Shown piece by piece: positions 24,659-33,223 of a stretch of 38,301 nucleotides of DNA. The notes beneath the pieces are model-generated. The model was not told the DNA's origin, searched no databases, and saw nothing but the letters and a program-made list of their open reading frames with translations. A program made the position numbers and the translations under genes. Origin of the DNA: Pseudomonas sp. 21 (lineage in GTDB: Bacteria > Pseudomonadota > Gammaproteobacteria > Pseudomonadales > Pseudomonadaceae); assembly GCF_000955805.1 (NCBI RefSeq), contig NZ_JYOA01000007.1, forward strand, positions 702,454 to 740,754, written 5' to 3'. Positions within the stretch are counted from its first letter, which is position 1; every line of letters begins with the position of its first letter.

Positions 24659-25630
24659 ATGTCTACGCAATCCCAGCGGTCGCCGACCACAGAGCCGATG
24701 CTTGTCGGACCGGCTGTATGGGCAGTGCGTCAGCCCGCCACATTCATGCTGGTGCAGCTGGTGACTGCCCTGGTGGTGTTCGTGGTCACCACCGGCTGGC
24801 TTTGGCTACAGACCGAGTCGGTCTTCCAGGACCGGATCGTTCAGGCCCTCCCGCAGCTGGCGGGCTCCTTCATCGGTGGTTTGGTGTTCGTTCTGGCGTT
24901 GACGTTCTGGCTGGTCCACCAGCAGCGAGAGCGGTACCGCATCGCGTGCTTCCGCCCGTTTCTCGGGCTGTTGATTGTCTTTGCGCTGCTGCACATTTTG
25001 CTGGGCCAGGCTTGGCGTGCATCGGGGGCGGTGCTGGGGGCTCATGTATTCCCCTTGCTGCAGCAACTGCAGGGATACAGCCTGTGGGCCGCTCTGTACG
25101 CCTGCCTGTATTCCGTGACCGGAGCGATTCTTTCGTGCGGCTTTCCGTTGTGGGCAGTCCTGCGCTTTGCCCGTGATCGCTCCTTGCGCCTGACGGCGGA
25201 TGAGCCCGCCCCAGTGGGGGGCAGGCAGATCGCCTGCGCCATTGCGCTCTGGGTTTTTGCTTTTTACCTCAAGGTCGCGGGCGCCCTGCTGGTGGCGCTG
25301 CCGGCGACTGACGTCGGGCCCGATGACTGGCTCTATGTATTCATCTTCGGCCTGCCGTTGTTCGCCATCACCTGGGCGGCGGTACAGTTTCGCTTGCCAC
25401 GGGACGTAGCCCGTTTTATGGCGGATCGAGTGCTTCTCACCTCTGCGATCATCTTCCTGCTCTGGCTGGGTCTGGTCATCGCCAGTGTGATGGGTGTCAG
25501 GCTGTTCGGCAGAGGCGAGCCTTCGGATGCGCTGGTGATGCTGCTTTACGTGTTGCTGATGGCGGCGTTCTGGCCTCTGTCGCGCTGGAGCTTGCGGTGG
25601 TGCTATCCGGGCGTGGCGCATGACCGCTAA
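24659..25630 (+). CDS. Eight-helix membrane protein, tandem family member 2
   Basis: A 323-residue membrane protein related to its two neighbours: VHQQRERYRIACF after helix 2, LWAVLRFARDR after helix 4 and AAFWPLSRWSLRWCY at the end. Unlike members 1 and 3 it lacks the N-terminal NPF..P motif. I chose ATG 24659, with AGGA eight bases upstream; an in-frame start at 24626 would add 11 residues with no clear ribosome-binding site. It overlaps member 3 by 11 bases, so those two are cotranslated, while 193 bases without visible genes or signals separate it from member 1. Base composition looks somewhat less GC-rich than the aru genes. Function unknown. Confidence 0.76.
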   Translation: MSTQSQRSPTTEPMLVGPAVWAVRQPATFMLVQLVTALVVFVVTTGWLWLQTESVFQDRIVQALPQLAGSFIGGLVFVLALTFWLVHQQRERYRIACFRPFLGLLIVFALLHILLGQAWRASGAVLGAHVFPLLQQLQGYSLWAALYACLYSVTGAILSCGFPLWAVLRFARDRSLRLTADEPAPVGGRQIACAIALWVFAFYLKVAGALLVALPATDVGPDDWLYVFIFGLPLFAITWAAVQFRLPRDVARFMADRVLLTSAIIFLLWLGLVIASVMGVRLFGRGEPSDALVMLLYVLLMAAFWPLSRWSLRWCYPGVAHDR

Positions 25631-26549
25631 TCCTTTTCGCCCACCCAAGGCAGGGCTGTCGTCAGAAGAGTCTCCGGCTTTCTGGCAAGTCTACGCTTTT
25701 GCCGCCGTGCCGCTGCTGCTGAGCCTTGGGTTGCTGGTGGCATCCATTATCGGCAACTGGCATTGGTGGAGCGAAAGGCTCTTTGAGACCGATCTCTTGC
25801 TGTCGATCACCAGCCGACGTGTGATCGAGGTTCTGCCGGCGTGTGTCGCGGTGCTGCTCTATGTGCAGTGGCAGCGCGAGCGGTACGCCATTGTGCGTTA
25901 TCCATCTATCGCGCTGTTACTGACGGCATTCTCGCTATTGTACGGAGCAGGCGTTCTTGGGCTGGCAGGGGCCGTATGGTATGGCGTACGCGTGAGCATG
26001 TTGCCCGTCAGTTTGCTGGGCGATGACCTGCTGCCCCTGATTGCCCTGATGCCGCTCTGGCCGATCCTGCGCTTTGCGCGTTCACGCGCCGAGCGGTACC
26101 GGTCCGCAGAAGAGCTCGCTACACCAGGTATGCAGGTCGAGCTGGCCGTAGCGTTGTGCGTCACGGCGATCCTCGTGAAGGTGCTGGAGTACTTCTTCAT
26201 CCTGCAACTTCAGCACTACAACGGCTACGGACAGTTGTTCGTCGGCGTTTTGTGCGGCGCTGTGGTGTGGGCAGCCAGCCGACGTTACCTGGCTGCGCGG
26301 GTGTCGCGCTTTCCGGTGAGGCGAATACTGCTGTGTGCGATGGTCATTGTGCTGCTGTGTGGATCGGTTGCGGCGCTATGCAGTTGGGGCGTCTGGCAGT
26401 TGCTGATCGATTCCGGGAACAATCGCCTCATGGAGTGGGTGCTGCCGGCGACGGCAATCGGCCTTTTGTTGCTGCATTGGCCAGTGACCCGCTTGTGTTT
26501 GCGCTGGTGCTTTCCAGCCGAGGCTCCAGCTCAGTCCTCGCCCAGGTAA
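25620..26549 (+). CDS. Eight-helix membrane protein, tandem family member 3
   Basis: A 309-residue membrane protein, third of the set. It starts with NPFRPPKAGL and shows VQWQRERYAIVRY after helix 2, LWPILRFARSR after helix 4 and LLHWPVTRLCLRWCF at the C-terminus, the same landmarks as members 1 and 2 at the same spacing. The start overlaps the end of member 2 by 11 bases. Its last 19 bases overlap the convergent mifR-like gene, leaving no room for a terminator. The third codon positions are visibly less GC-rich than in the flanking operons, which may mean later acquisition or weak expression. Function unknown. Confidence 0.76.
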   Translation: MTANPFRPPKAGLSSEESPAFWQVYAFAAVPLLLSLGLLVASIIGNWHWWSERLFETDLLLSITSRRVIEVLPACVAVLLYVQWQRERYAIVRYPSIALLLTAFSLLYGAGVLGLAGAVWYGVRVSMLPVSLLGDDLLPLIALMPLWPILRFARSRAERYRSAEELATPGMQVELAVALCVTAILVKVLEYFFILQLQHYNGYGQLFVGVLCGAVVWAASRRYLAARVSRFPVRRILLCAMVIVLLCGSVAALCSWGVWQLLIDSGNNRLMEWVLPATAIGLLLLHWPVTRLCLRWCFPAEAPAQSSPR

Positions 26550-27865
26550 TCCCCGCGGCTCAGCCCGTGGCGCTGCATCTTCTCGTTGAGGGTGCGGCGC
26601 GGCAGGCCGAGCAGCTCCATCACCGCCTTGATGTCGCCCTTGCACTGCCCCAGTGCCTGGCGAATGCACTGCGCCTCGTAGGCCTCCATGCGTTCGAACA
26701 GGCCGTTGCCGGCGGGCTCTGCCGGCAGCTCGGCGCGGTCCAGGCCGAGCACGTGGCGCTCGGCAGCGTTGGCCAGTTCACGCACGTTGCCCGGCCAGTC
26801 GTGGGCGAGCAGGCGGGCCAGCTCGCTGGCGGAGAGTGGCGCGGCTTCGCGGCCGAACTTCTCGCTGGCCAGCAGCGCGTAGTGCTCGAACAGCAGCGGG
26901 ATGTCCTCGCGGCGTTCGCGCAGGGGCGGCAGGCGCAGCTCGGCGACGTTCAGGCGGTACACCAGGTCCTCGCGGAAGCGCCCGGCGCGGGCTTCTTCGA
27001 GCAGGTCCGGCTTGGTCGCGGCGATCACCCGCAGGTCGACCTTGATGCTCTGGTTCGAACCCAGGCGCTCCAGTTGCTGCTCCTGCAGCACACGCAGCAG
27101 CTTGACCTGCTGGGCCAGCGGCATGCTCTCGATCTCGTCGAGGAACAGGCTGCCGCCGTTGGAATGCTCCAGCTTGCCGATGCGCTTGCCCTGGGCGCCG
27201 GTGAAGGCGCCGCTCTCGTGGCCGAACAGTTCGGTCTCGAACAGCTGCTCGGGGATCGCCGCGCAGTTCAGCGCGACGAAGGGCTTGCCGGCGCGCGGGC
27301 CGAAGTCGTGCAGGCAACGCGCGACCAGCTCCTTGCCGCTGCCGGTGTCGCCACGGATCAGCACGTTCACCGGCGTGCCGGCCAGCGCCATGATCTGCCG
27401 GCGCAGGGTTTCCATGGGCCGCGAGACGCCGAGCAGGCGCGATTCGATCTGGTCCTTGAGCGCCGCCTGTTCGCGCAGCTGGCGGTTTTCCTGCACCAGC
27501 CGGCGCTTTTCCAGGGCACGGCGCAGGCTGTCGAGCAGGCGTTCGGGGGTGAAGGGTTTCTCGATGAAGTCGTAGGCGCCCTGGCGCATCGCCTGGACCG
27601 CCATGGGCACGTCGCCGTGGCCGGTGACCATGATCACCGGCAGGTCGCGGTCGAGCTGCTGCAGGCGTTCGAGCAGGGCCAGGCCGTCGGTGCCGGGCAT
27701 GCGCACATCGCTGATGACCACGCCGGGCAGCTCGCGGGAGACGCTTTTCAGGCACTCGTCGGCGCTGCTGCACAGGCGCACTTCGAAGCCGGACAGTTGC
27801 AGCCACTGCTGCACGGCGTCGCGGATGGCGGCTTCGTCGTCGACGAAGAGGATGGTCTCGCTCAT
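26531..27865 (-). CDS. mifR: Sigma-54-dependent response regulator (MifR/DctD type)
   Basis: A 444-residue NtrC-family activator. The receiver has phospho-acceptor Asp53 ([13 protein letters not shown]) and Lys103 (FIEKPF). The AAA+ domain carries Walker A GDTGSGKE at 172-179, the sigma-54 contact loop GAFTGA at 219-224 and Walker B FLDEIE near 241. A Fis-type helix-turn-helix ends the protein ([22 protein letters not shown]). Its start overlaps the kinase stop (ATGA). The symbol rests on position: from memory MifSR (PA5511-5512) lies a few genes from pdxY in P. aeruginosa and controls alpha-ketoglutarate use. DctD, for C4-dicarboxylate uptake, is the alternative. Confidence 0.85.
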   Translation of the reverse strand: MSETILFVDDEAAIRDAVQQWLQLSGFEVRLCSSADECLKSVSRELPGVVISDVRMPGTDGLALLERLQQLDRDLPVIMVTGHGDVPMAVQAMRQGAYDFIEKPFTPERLLDSLRRALEKRRLVQENRQLREQAALKDQIESRLLGVSRPMETLRRQIMALAGTPVNVLIRGDTGSGKELVARCLHDFGPRAGKPFVALNCAAIPEQLFETELFGHESGAFTGAQGKRIGKLEHSNGGSLFLDEIESMPLAQQVKLLRVLQEQQLERLGSNQSIKVDLRVIAATKPDLLEEARAGRFREDLVYRLNVAELRLPPLRERREDIPLLFEHYALLASEKFGREAAPLSASELARLLAHDWPGNVRELANAAERHVLGLDRAELPAEPAGNGLFERMEAYEAQCIRQALGQCKGDIKAVMELLGLPRRTLNEKMQRHGLSRGDYLGED

Positions 27866-29625
27866 GGTCTTCTTTCTTCGCTGGCGGCCGGCAGGCTCAG
27901 GTGGAAGGTCGCGCCGCCGGAGGGCTGGTTGGCGGCGTCGAGGCGCCCGCCGAGTTCGTGGACGATGCCATAGGATACCGCCAGCCCCAGGCCCAGTCCT
28001 TCGCCCACCGGCTTGGTGGTGAAGAAGGGGTCGAAGACGCTGGCCAGGTGGGCTTCGTCGATGCCGGGGCCGTTGTCGGCCACTTCCAGGCACCAGTGTT
28101 CGCCGTTGCGGCGCAGCGTCAGGCTGATCTGCGGCTGGTCGCTGCTCGCCACTGCGTCGAGGGCGTTGCGGATCAGGTTGACCAGCACCTGTTCCAGGCG
28201 GATCGCATCGCCCAGCACCCAGGCCGGCAGGTCGAGGTCCTGGCGGATCTCCACGCCTTCGCTGCGGATACGCACGGCCAGCAACTGCAATGCCTGCTCG
28301 ATCACGTGGCCCAGTTCGATGCGCTCGCGCAGGCCACCGGGCGTCTTGCGGGCGAAGGTCTTCAGGTGGCCGGTGAGCGCGGCCATGCGTTCGAGCAACT
28401 CATCGACCCGCACCAGCGCGGCGCGGGCATCGTCCTGGCGCCCGGCGTCGAGCAGCAGGCGCACGCTGGCCAGCTGCATGCGCTGGGCGGTGAGCGGCTG
28501 GTTGATCTCGTGGGCCAGCGCGGCGGACATCTGCCCCAGCGCGGCCAGCTTGGCGGCCTGCACCAGCCCGTCCTGGGCGGTGCGCAGGGCGGCGGTGCGC
28601 TGCTCGACCAGGCGTTCCAGCTCTTCCTGGTTGCGCTGGCGCAGACGGGCGAGGCGGCGGCGTTGTTGCAGCCAGAGCACGAGGAACACCAGTGCCAGCC
28701 AGACACCGGCGGCGGCCAGCCGCGCGCTGGTGACATCGGACTGCACGCCATGGGGATTGCGCAGCAGGTGCAGGGTCCACTCGTCTTCCGGCAGGCCGAC
28801 CGATTGCCAGAGGTAGTCGCCGCTGATGTCCTGGCCGTCGACGCGGACCATGCGCGCGTGCTCGCCGAGGGCTTCCAGCGTCCGGTGCGGCAACGCGCTG
28901 AGCGGCTGCCTGTGGTACTGGCGGGTGTCGGCCATCTCGGCGCGGGCCACCGCGTCCAGCGGCATCAGTTCGCGGTAGCGCCAGCGCGGGTGGTTGGCGA
29001 GGAACACCACGCCCTTGCTGTCGCTCACCAGCACCACGTCCGGGGTCTGGCTCCATTGCCGCTCGAGGTCGGGAAACTCCAGCTTGACCACGATGGCGCC
29101 CAGGAAGGTGCCGTCGTCGTCGCGCAGGGCGTTGGACAGGAAGTAGCCGGGAATCCCGCTGGTCACGCCGACTGCATAGAAGCGCCCGGCGCCCTGGGCG
29201 ATGGTCTGGCGGAAGTAGGGGCGGAAGCCATAGTTGTGGCCGACGTAGCTGACCGGCAGGTTCCAGTTGCTGGCGGCCACGGCGAGGCCGGTGTGGTCCA
29301 GCAGTTCCAGGGTCGAGGAGCGCGCCGCGCCGTTGATTTCCTGCAGCTTGAGGTTCAGCCGGTGCTGCAGCTCGCCGGTTACCGGACCGCGCATGGCCGC
29401 GCGCAGCTCCGGGTCCAGCGCCAGCACCGCGGGGATGCTGCGGAAGCGCTCGATCAGGGTGTGCAGGGAGTTGGCGTAGAGGCCAAGCTGTTCATGGGCA
29501 GCTTCCGCCTCGGCGAGCAGCGCGCGGTGCCGCGCCTTTTCGCCCGCCCAGAATACCGACAGCACCAGCCCGGCCAGCAGGAGCAGGCAGATCAGCAGAA
29601 GGCGAAGGGGGCGGGTAGGCGACAT
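27862..29625 (-). CDS. mifS: DctB-type sensor histidine kinase (MifS type)
   Basis: A 587-residue kinase. Layout: membrane helix (about 8-27), a large periplasmic double-PAS (dCACHE-like) sensor of about 30-300 with YVGHNYGFRPYFRQT and GIPGYFLSN, typical of DctB dicarboxylate sensors, a second helix (303-320), a coiled-coil linker, HisKA with His372 (ALAHEINQPLTAQ) and an ATPase domain with N box NLIRNAL, DNGPGI and GLGLGLAVS. It would pass phosphate to the overlapping regulator. The ligand is likely a dicarboxylate or 2-oxoacid. I prefer ATG 29625, although its ribosome-binding site is poor; in-frame codons upstream add 13 residues before the membrane helix. Confidence 0.83.
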   Translation of the reverse strand: MSPTRPLRLLLICLLLLAGLVLSVFWAGEKARHRALLAEAEAAHEQLGLYANSLHTLIERFRSIPAVLALDPELRAAMRGPVTGELQHRLNLKLQEINGAARSSTLELLDHTGLAVAASNWNLPVSYVGHNYGFRPYFRQTIAQGAGRFYAVGVTSGIPGYFLSNALRDDDGTFLGAIVVKLEFPDLERQWSQTPDVVLVSDSKGVVFLANHPRWRYRELMPLDAVARAEMADTRQYHRQPLSALPHRTLEALGEHARMVRVDGQDISGDYLWQSVGLPEDEWTLHLLRNPHGVQSDVTSARLAAAGVWLALVFLVLWLQQRRRLARLRQRNQEELERLVEQRTAALRTAQDGLVQAAKLAALGQMSAALAHEINQPLTAQRMQLASVRLLLDAGRQDDARAALVRVDELLERMAALTGHLKTFARKTPGGLRERIELGHVIEQALQLLAVRIRSEGVEIRQDLDLPAWVLGDAIRLEQVLVNLIRNALDAVASSDQPQISLTLRRNGEHWCLEVADNGPGIDEAHLASVFDPFFTTKPVGEGLGLGLAVSYGIVHELGGRLDAANQPSGGATFHLSLPAASEERRP

Positions 29626-29729
29626 GTTCGACGGGGTTCGACCAACGGTTGGCGACAATAGCACGGCCGCGCGCTGGTCCGGCGCCCCGCCGCCTCGCTA
29701 CACTGCCGGCATCCCGATGGAGAGTTTCG

Positions 29730-30608
29730 ATGCAGTTGTCGTCCTGGACCCACGAAGGGTCCGCCGGTTTCACCCTGCGCGGCTGGCGCAGCGAGCCCAG
29801 TGGCAAGCCGCTGCTGCACTTCCTGCATGGCAACGGCTTCTGCGGCCGCGCCTACGAGCCGATGCTGAAAGTCCTGGCGAAGGATTTCGACCTCTGGCTG
29901 TGCGACGTCCAGGGCCATGGCGACAGCGACCACGGCGGCCGCTTTCACGGCTGGAACCGCAATGCCGAGATGGCGGTGGAGGCCTTCCGGGCCGGCAGCA
30001 AAGTGTTTGGTGACGTGCCGCATTACGCCGCCGGGCACAGCTTTGGCGGCGTGCTCACCAGCCTGGTCCTCGGTCGCCATCCCGAGCTGTTCCGCCGCGC
30101 GGTGCTGCTCGACCCGGTGCTCTTCACCCCGGCGATGATCGGCGTGATGGCGCTCTCCGAAGTCCTCGGCCTGCACAAGCGCCGCACCATGGTGCAGAAG
30201 GCGCGCTCGCGGCGCAGCCAGTGGCCGGACCGCGAGGCGGCCTACGCCGGCCTCCACGGCCGCGGCATCTTCAAGGGCTGGACCGATGCGGCACTGTGGG
30301 CCTACGTGGAGAACGCGATGAAGCGCACCGAGGCCGGCGTCGAGCTGAAATGCCGGCCCAGCCGCGAGGCGGAAATCTTCAGCTCCTTCCCCAAGCGCCT
30401 GTGGCCGTCGCTGAACAAGGTGGTGACGCCGACCCAGGTGCTGTTCGGCGAGCGCACCTACCCGTTCGTGCCCAAGTCGGTGGCGCGCTGGTGTGCAGCG
30501 AACAAGGTGGTGAGTGGCCAGTGCGTCGATGGCGGCCACTGCTTCATGCAGGAATTCCCCGAAGACAGCGCCGAGCGCGTGTCGCGCTTCCTGCTGGGCC
30601 ACGAATGA
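29730..30608 (+). CDS. Alpha/beta hydrolase, cytoplasmic
   Basis: A 292-residue alpha/beta-fold hydrolase without a signal peptide. Marks are the HGNGF oxyanion motif (about residue 34), the GHSFGGV nucleophile elbow with Ser near 102, and a C-terminal GGHCF holding the catalytic His. Substrate unknown; the family includes lipases, lactonases and carboxylesterases. ATG 29730 has GGAGAG seven bases upstream. It is divergent from the mifS-like gene, and its last bases (ATGA) overlap the following small gene, so the two are translationally coupled. From memory a hydrolase gene also lies between mifS and pdxY in P. aeruginosa. Confidence 0.85.
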   Translation: MQLSSWTHEGSAGFTLRGWRSEPSGKPLLHFLHGNGFCGRAYEPMLKVLAKDFDLWLCDVQGHGDSDHGGRFHGWNRNAEMAVEAFRAGSKVFGDVPHYAAGHSFGGVLTSLVLGRHPELFRRAVLLDPVLFTPAMIGVMALSEVLGLHKRRTMVQKARSRRSQWPDREAAYAGLHGRGIFKGWTDAALWAYVENAMKRTEAGVELKCRPSREAEIFSSFPKRLWPSLNKVVTPTQVLFGERTYPFVPKSVARWCAANKVVSGQCVDGGHCFMQEFPEDSAERVSRFLLGHE

Positions 30609-30994
30609 ACGACCCGGCCCGCGAGTCCGTCTGGCTGGCGCTGTCCGAGCTGTGGCTGGATACCGAGCCTTCCGATGCGGATCTGAATTACATCGCGCGG
30701 ACCCTGGCCGAAAGTGACTATTGCGTCGAGGAGCTGGAGGCGATCTACCGCCGCGAGGTCGTGCCGGCTGTCTACCCCAATGCCTTGTCGGTGGCGGGTG
30801 AGTGGACTGGCTTCGATGCGGACTGGCTGTTCGGCAAATGCCGGCAGAATCGCCGGCAAGCCAACGATCTGCTGTTTCGCTGGCGCTGCTGGCTGTTGAG
30901 CCGGACAGTGGGTCGCCTGATGAATGAGCACTGGCAGCAGGTGCTGGGCCGGGTGTCCGAATTCAGGGAACTGATGAAGGACGACGCACGCTGA
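30605..30994 (+). CDS. Conserved small protein, DUF7079-like
   Basis: A 129-residue soluble protein with no membrane segment. The pattern VWLALSELWLDTEPSDADLNYIARTLAES, EELEAIYRREVVPAV, then LSVAGEWTGFDADWL closely recalls the DUF7079 family as I remember it; function unknown. It starts on the ATGA overlap with the hydrolase gene, so the pair is coupled and may form a functional unit. From memory, an OXA-50-type beta-lactamase gene lies in this interval in P. aeruginosa, and none is present here. Confidence 0.72.
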   Translation: MNDPARESVWLALSELWLDTEPSDADLNYIARTLAESDYCVEELEAIYRREVVPAVYPNALSVAGEWTGFDADWLFGKCRQNRRQANDLLFRWRCWLLSRTVGRLMNEHWQQVLGRVSEFRELMKDDAR

Positions 30995-31007
30995 GACGTA
31001 CGCAGCT

Positions 31008-31499
31008 CTAGTCGCCGACTTTCTTGCCCTGGTGCGCTCGGCGCCATTCGTCCAGCCGCACGACTTCGGCCTTGGCGCGTGGCGGTGCCGGGGTGTCGTC
31101 GAAGACCGCGTCGACGATCTCCTCGTCCACCGGCGCGGCGGCAGGATGGAAGGTGGCGACCGGTGACGCCACGACCTGCGGTTCGGGTTCCATGCGGAAG
31201 GGGGCCAGCTCGATGCGGCCCAGGTGCTGGCCGAACATGGCGATGGTCCCGGCGTAGCGTTCCTGCCCGGTGGCGGTGAACTCGAAGGCGTACTCGCGGG
31301 CCAGGCGCAGGTTGCCCCGGCCGTCGCGCTGGAAGCGGAAGCGCTGCAGGGCCATGGCCTCATCGAGCAGCTCCACGCCCTCGCGCGCGCAGTGCTGCTT
31401 GGCCAGCGCCAGCGCACGCTCGCGGATGCCATGGGCACGCCACCACCAGGCGGCGCCCGCGACAACCAGCATGAAGATGAAAAGATTGCCCAGGTCCAC
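31008..31499 (-). CDS. DUF3301-like single-helix membrane protein
   Basis: A 163-residue protein with one N-terminal membrane helix (about 4-22, LFIFMLVVAGAAWWWRA) followed by the DUF3301 pattern: REGVELLDEAMALQRFRFQRDGRG then YAFEFTATGQERYAGTIAMFGQHLGRIEL. A Pro/Ala-rich tail ends in a basic stretch. Function unknown. The start is a GTG at 31499, preceded by GAGGA seven bases upstream. It is divergent from pdxY across about 120 bases and convergent with the DUF7079-like gene, whose stop lies 13 bases away. Confidence 0.82.
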   Translation of the reverse strand: MDLGNLFIFMLVVAGAAWWWRAHGIRERALALAKQHCAREGVELLDEAMALQRFRFQRDGRGNLRLAREYAFEFTATGQERYAGTIAMFGQHLGRIELAPFRMEPEPQVVASPVATFHPAAAPVDEEIVDAVFDDTPAPPRAKAEVVRLDEWRRAHQGKKVGD

Positions 31500-31564
31500 T
31501 TCAGCTTCCTCGGAATCGGCGCACCAGCTTACTCACTCCGCCGTCGGGCGGCGAGGGGCGGATG

Positions 31565-31593
31565 TTCACAGCGTGTGAATTGCGCCCCATACT
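31565..31593 (+). promoter_or_regulatory. pdxY promoter with operator-like palindrome
   Basis: TTCACA (31565-31570), a 17-base spacer and CATACT (31588-31593) make a good sigma-70 promoter about 27 bases before the pdxY ATG. The -35 box is the left arm of a perfect TTCACA-GCG-TGTGAA palindrome, so a repressor bound there would block it. Confidence 0.6.
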
Positions 31594-31619
31594 GCCCCAT
31601 TCTGTAGCAGGACACCGTT

Positions 31620-32489
31620 ATGCCGCGCACTCCCCACGTTCTCGCCATCCAGTCCCACGTCGTCTTCGGCCACGCCGGCAACAGCGCTGCCGAGTTCCCC
31701 ATGCGCCGCGTCGGGGTGAACGTCTGGCCGCTGAACACCGTGCAGTTCTCCAACCATACCCAGTATGGCCACTGGACGGGCCAGGTGCTGCCGCCGGAGC
31801 AGATTCCCGCGCTGGTGGACGGCATCGCGGCCATTGGCGAGCTGGGCAACTGCGACGCGGTGCTGTCGGGCTACCTGGGCAGCGCGGCGCAGGGCCGCTC
31901 GATCCTCGAAGTGGTGCGCCGCATCCGCGAGGTGAACCCGCGCGCGGTGTACCTGTGCGATCCGGTGATGGGCCATCCGGAGAAGGGCTGCATCGTCGCC
32001 CCGGAAGTCGGCGAATTCCTGCTCCACGAGGCCGCCGCCGTGGCCGATTACCTGTGCCCGAACCAGCTGGAGCTGGACAGCTTCTGCGACCGCCAGCCGA
32101 CCTCCCTGGAAGACTGCGCGGCGATGGCCCGTGGCCTGCTGGTGCGTGGCCCGAAGGCGATCCTGGTGAAGCACCTGAACTACCCGGGCAAGCCGGCGGA
32201 CGCCTTCGAAATGCTGCTGGTGACCCTCGACGAGACCTGGCACCTGCGCCGCCCCCTGCTGGCCTTCCCGCGCCAGCCGGTAGGCGTGGGCGACCTGACT
32301 TCCGGGCTGTTCCTCGCCCGCCTGCTGCTGGGCGACGACCTGCGCACGGCCTTCGAATTCTGCGCCGCCGCCGTGCATGAAGTACTGCTGGAAACCCAGG
32401 CCTGCGGCAGCTACGAGCTGGAACTGGTGCGCGCCCAGGACCGCATCGCCCATCCGCGGGTGAAGTTCGAGGCGGTGAAGCTGGGGTGA
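31620..32489 (+). CDS. pdxY: Pyridoxal kinase PdxY
   Basis: A 289-residue ribokinase-fold enzyme that phosphorylates pyridoxal in the PLP salvage pathway. [14 protein letters not shown] at residues 11-24 is the substrate-binding strand, [18 protein letters not shown] (106-122) the ATP/Mg region, and [11 protein letters not shown] (221-231) holds the catalytic Asp225. Length and motifs fit PdxY rather than PdxK. It has its own promoter. From memory it corresponds to PA5516. Because AruH and the class III aminotransferase in this window both need PLP, cofactor salvage is relevant to the region, although the genes are not in one operon. Confidence 0.95.
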   Translation: MPRTPHVLAIQSHVVFGHAGNSAAEFPMRRVGVNVWPLNTVQFSNHTQYGHWTGQVLPPEQIPALVDGIAAIGELGNCDAVLSGYLGSAAQGRSILEVVRRIREVNPRAVYLCDPVMGHPEKGCIVAPEVGEFLLHEAAAVADYLCPNQLELDSFCDRQPTSLEDCAAMARGLLVRGPKAILVKHLNYPGKPADAFEMLLVTLDETWHLRRPLLAFPRQPVGVGDLTSGLFLARLLLGDDLRTAFEFCAAAVHEVLLETQACGSYELELVRAQDRIAHPRVKFEAVKLG

Positions 32490-32511
32490 ACTGAACCGCG
32501 CATCAGTATTG

Positions 32512-32626
32512 CTCTGTAGGAGCGGGCCACGCCCGCGATCGCGCGCATGGCGCGCTCCTACAGGGAGCTCAGATTTACCGGTGGCTCTGGGCGTTGGGCG
32601 GTTCGCGAGCAAGCTCGCTCCTACGA
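32512..32626. repeat. REP elements after pdxY, GTAGGAGCG family
   Basis: A complete unit (GTAGGAGCGGGCCACGCCCG ... CATGGCGCGCTCCTAC, about 32516-32562) resembles the copy at 9643, and a single TTCGCGAGCAAGCTCGCTCC arm lies at about 32602-32624. They separate the convergent pdxY and DedA-type genes. Confidence 0.8.
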
Positions 32627-32634
32627 AGAGCGGT

Positions 32635-33219
32635 TCAGAGCATGTACTTGCCCAGCAGCAAGCCGCCCACCACCATCGCGGTGAGCAGGCCGAACGCCAG
32701 CCCCAGGCGCTTCTCGATGGCCTCGCGCAGCGCCGGGCCGGCCCAGAACAGCAGGGCGCAGGTGGCGGCGAAGCGCAGGGTGCGCGCGACTACGCTCAGG
32801 GCGATGAACAGCACCAGATCCAGCTGGGTCACCCCGCTGGTGAGGGTGATCAGCTTGTAGGGCAGCGGCGTGAAGCCGCCGCCGAGCAGTACCATCAGCC
32901 AGCCAAGTTCGTTGTAGCGCTCGGCGACCTCGGCGAAGTTCTCCTGCAGGCCATAGAAGGCCAGGATCGCCTGGCCCACCGTCTCGAACAGCAGCAGGCC
33001 GATGAAGTAGCCGGCGATGCCGCCCAGCACCGAGCTGACGATGCAGATCGCTGCGTAGCGCCAGGCCTTGGCGCGGTTGGCCAGGACCATGGGCACCAGC
33101 AGCGCGTCCGGCGGGATGGGGAAGAACGAACTCTCGGCGAAGGTCACTCCGCCCAGTGCCAGCTCCGCCCGCGGATGCCCCGCCAGGCGCATGGTCCAGT
33201 CGTAGAGCCGGCGCAGCAT
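32635..33219 (-). CDS. DedA/VTT-type membrane protein (YqaA-like)
   Basis: A 194-residue inner-membrane protein of the VTT (DedA) superfamily, YqaA branch. Residues 15-55 hold the ALGGVTFAESSFFPIPPDALLVPMVLA stretch, with the conserved F..SxxPxPxE/D-type acidic site, then CIVSSVLGGIAGYFIG and GGGFTPLPYKLITLTSG, the second re-entrant loop. Relatives are lipid flippases or scramblases. The start at ATG 33219 is four bases after the stop of the antiporter gene, so both are one operon. Ion-motive-force-linked lipid transport next to a cation/proton antiporter makes sense but is inference. Confidence 0.87.
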   Translation of the reverse strand: MLRRLYDWTMRLAGHPRAELALGGVTFAESSFFPIPPDALLVPMVLANRAKAWRYAAICIVSSVLGGIAGYFIGLLLFETVGQAILAFYGLQENFAEVAERYNELGWLMVLLGGGFTPLPYKLITLTSGVTQLDLVLFIALSVVARTLRFAATCALLFWAGPALREAIEKRLGLAFGLLTAMVVGGLLLGKYML

Positions 33220-33223
33220 GGCG

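Noticed and set aside
26156-29661. Long plus-strand frames (605 and 586 codons) opposite the two-component genes
   Set aside because: They mirror clear kinase and sigma-54 activator genes and contain no recognisable domain.
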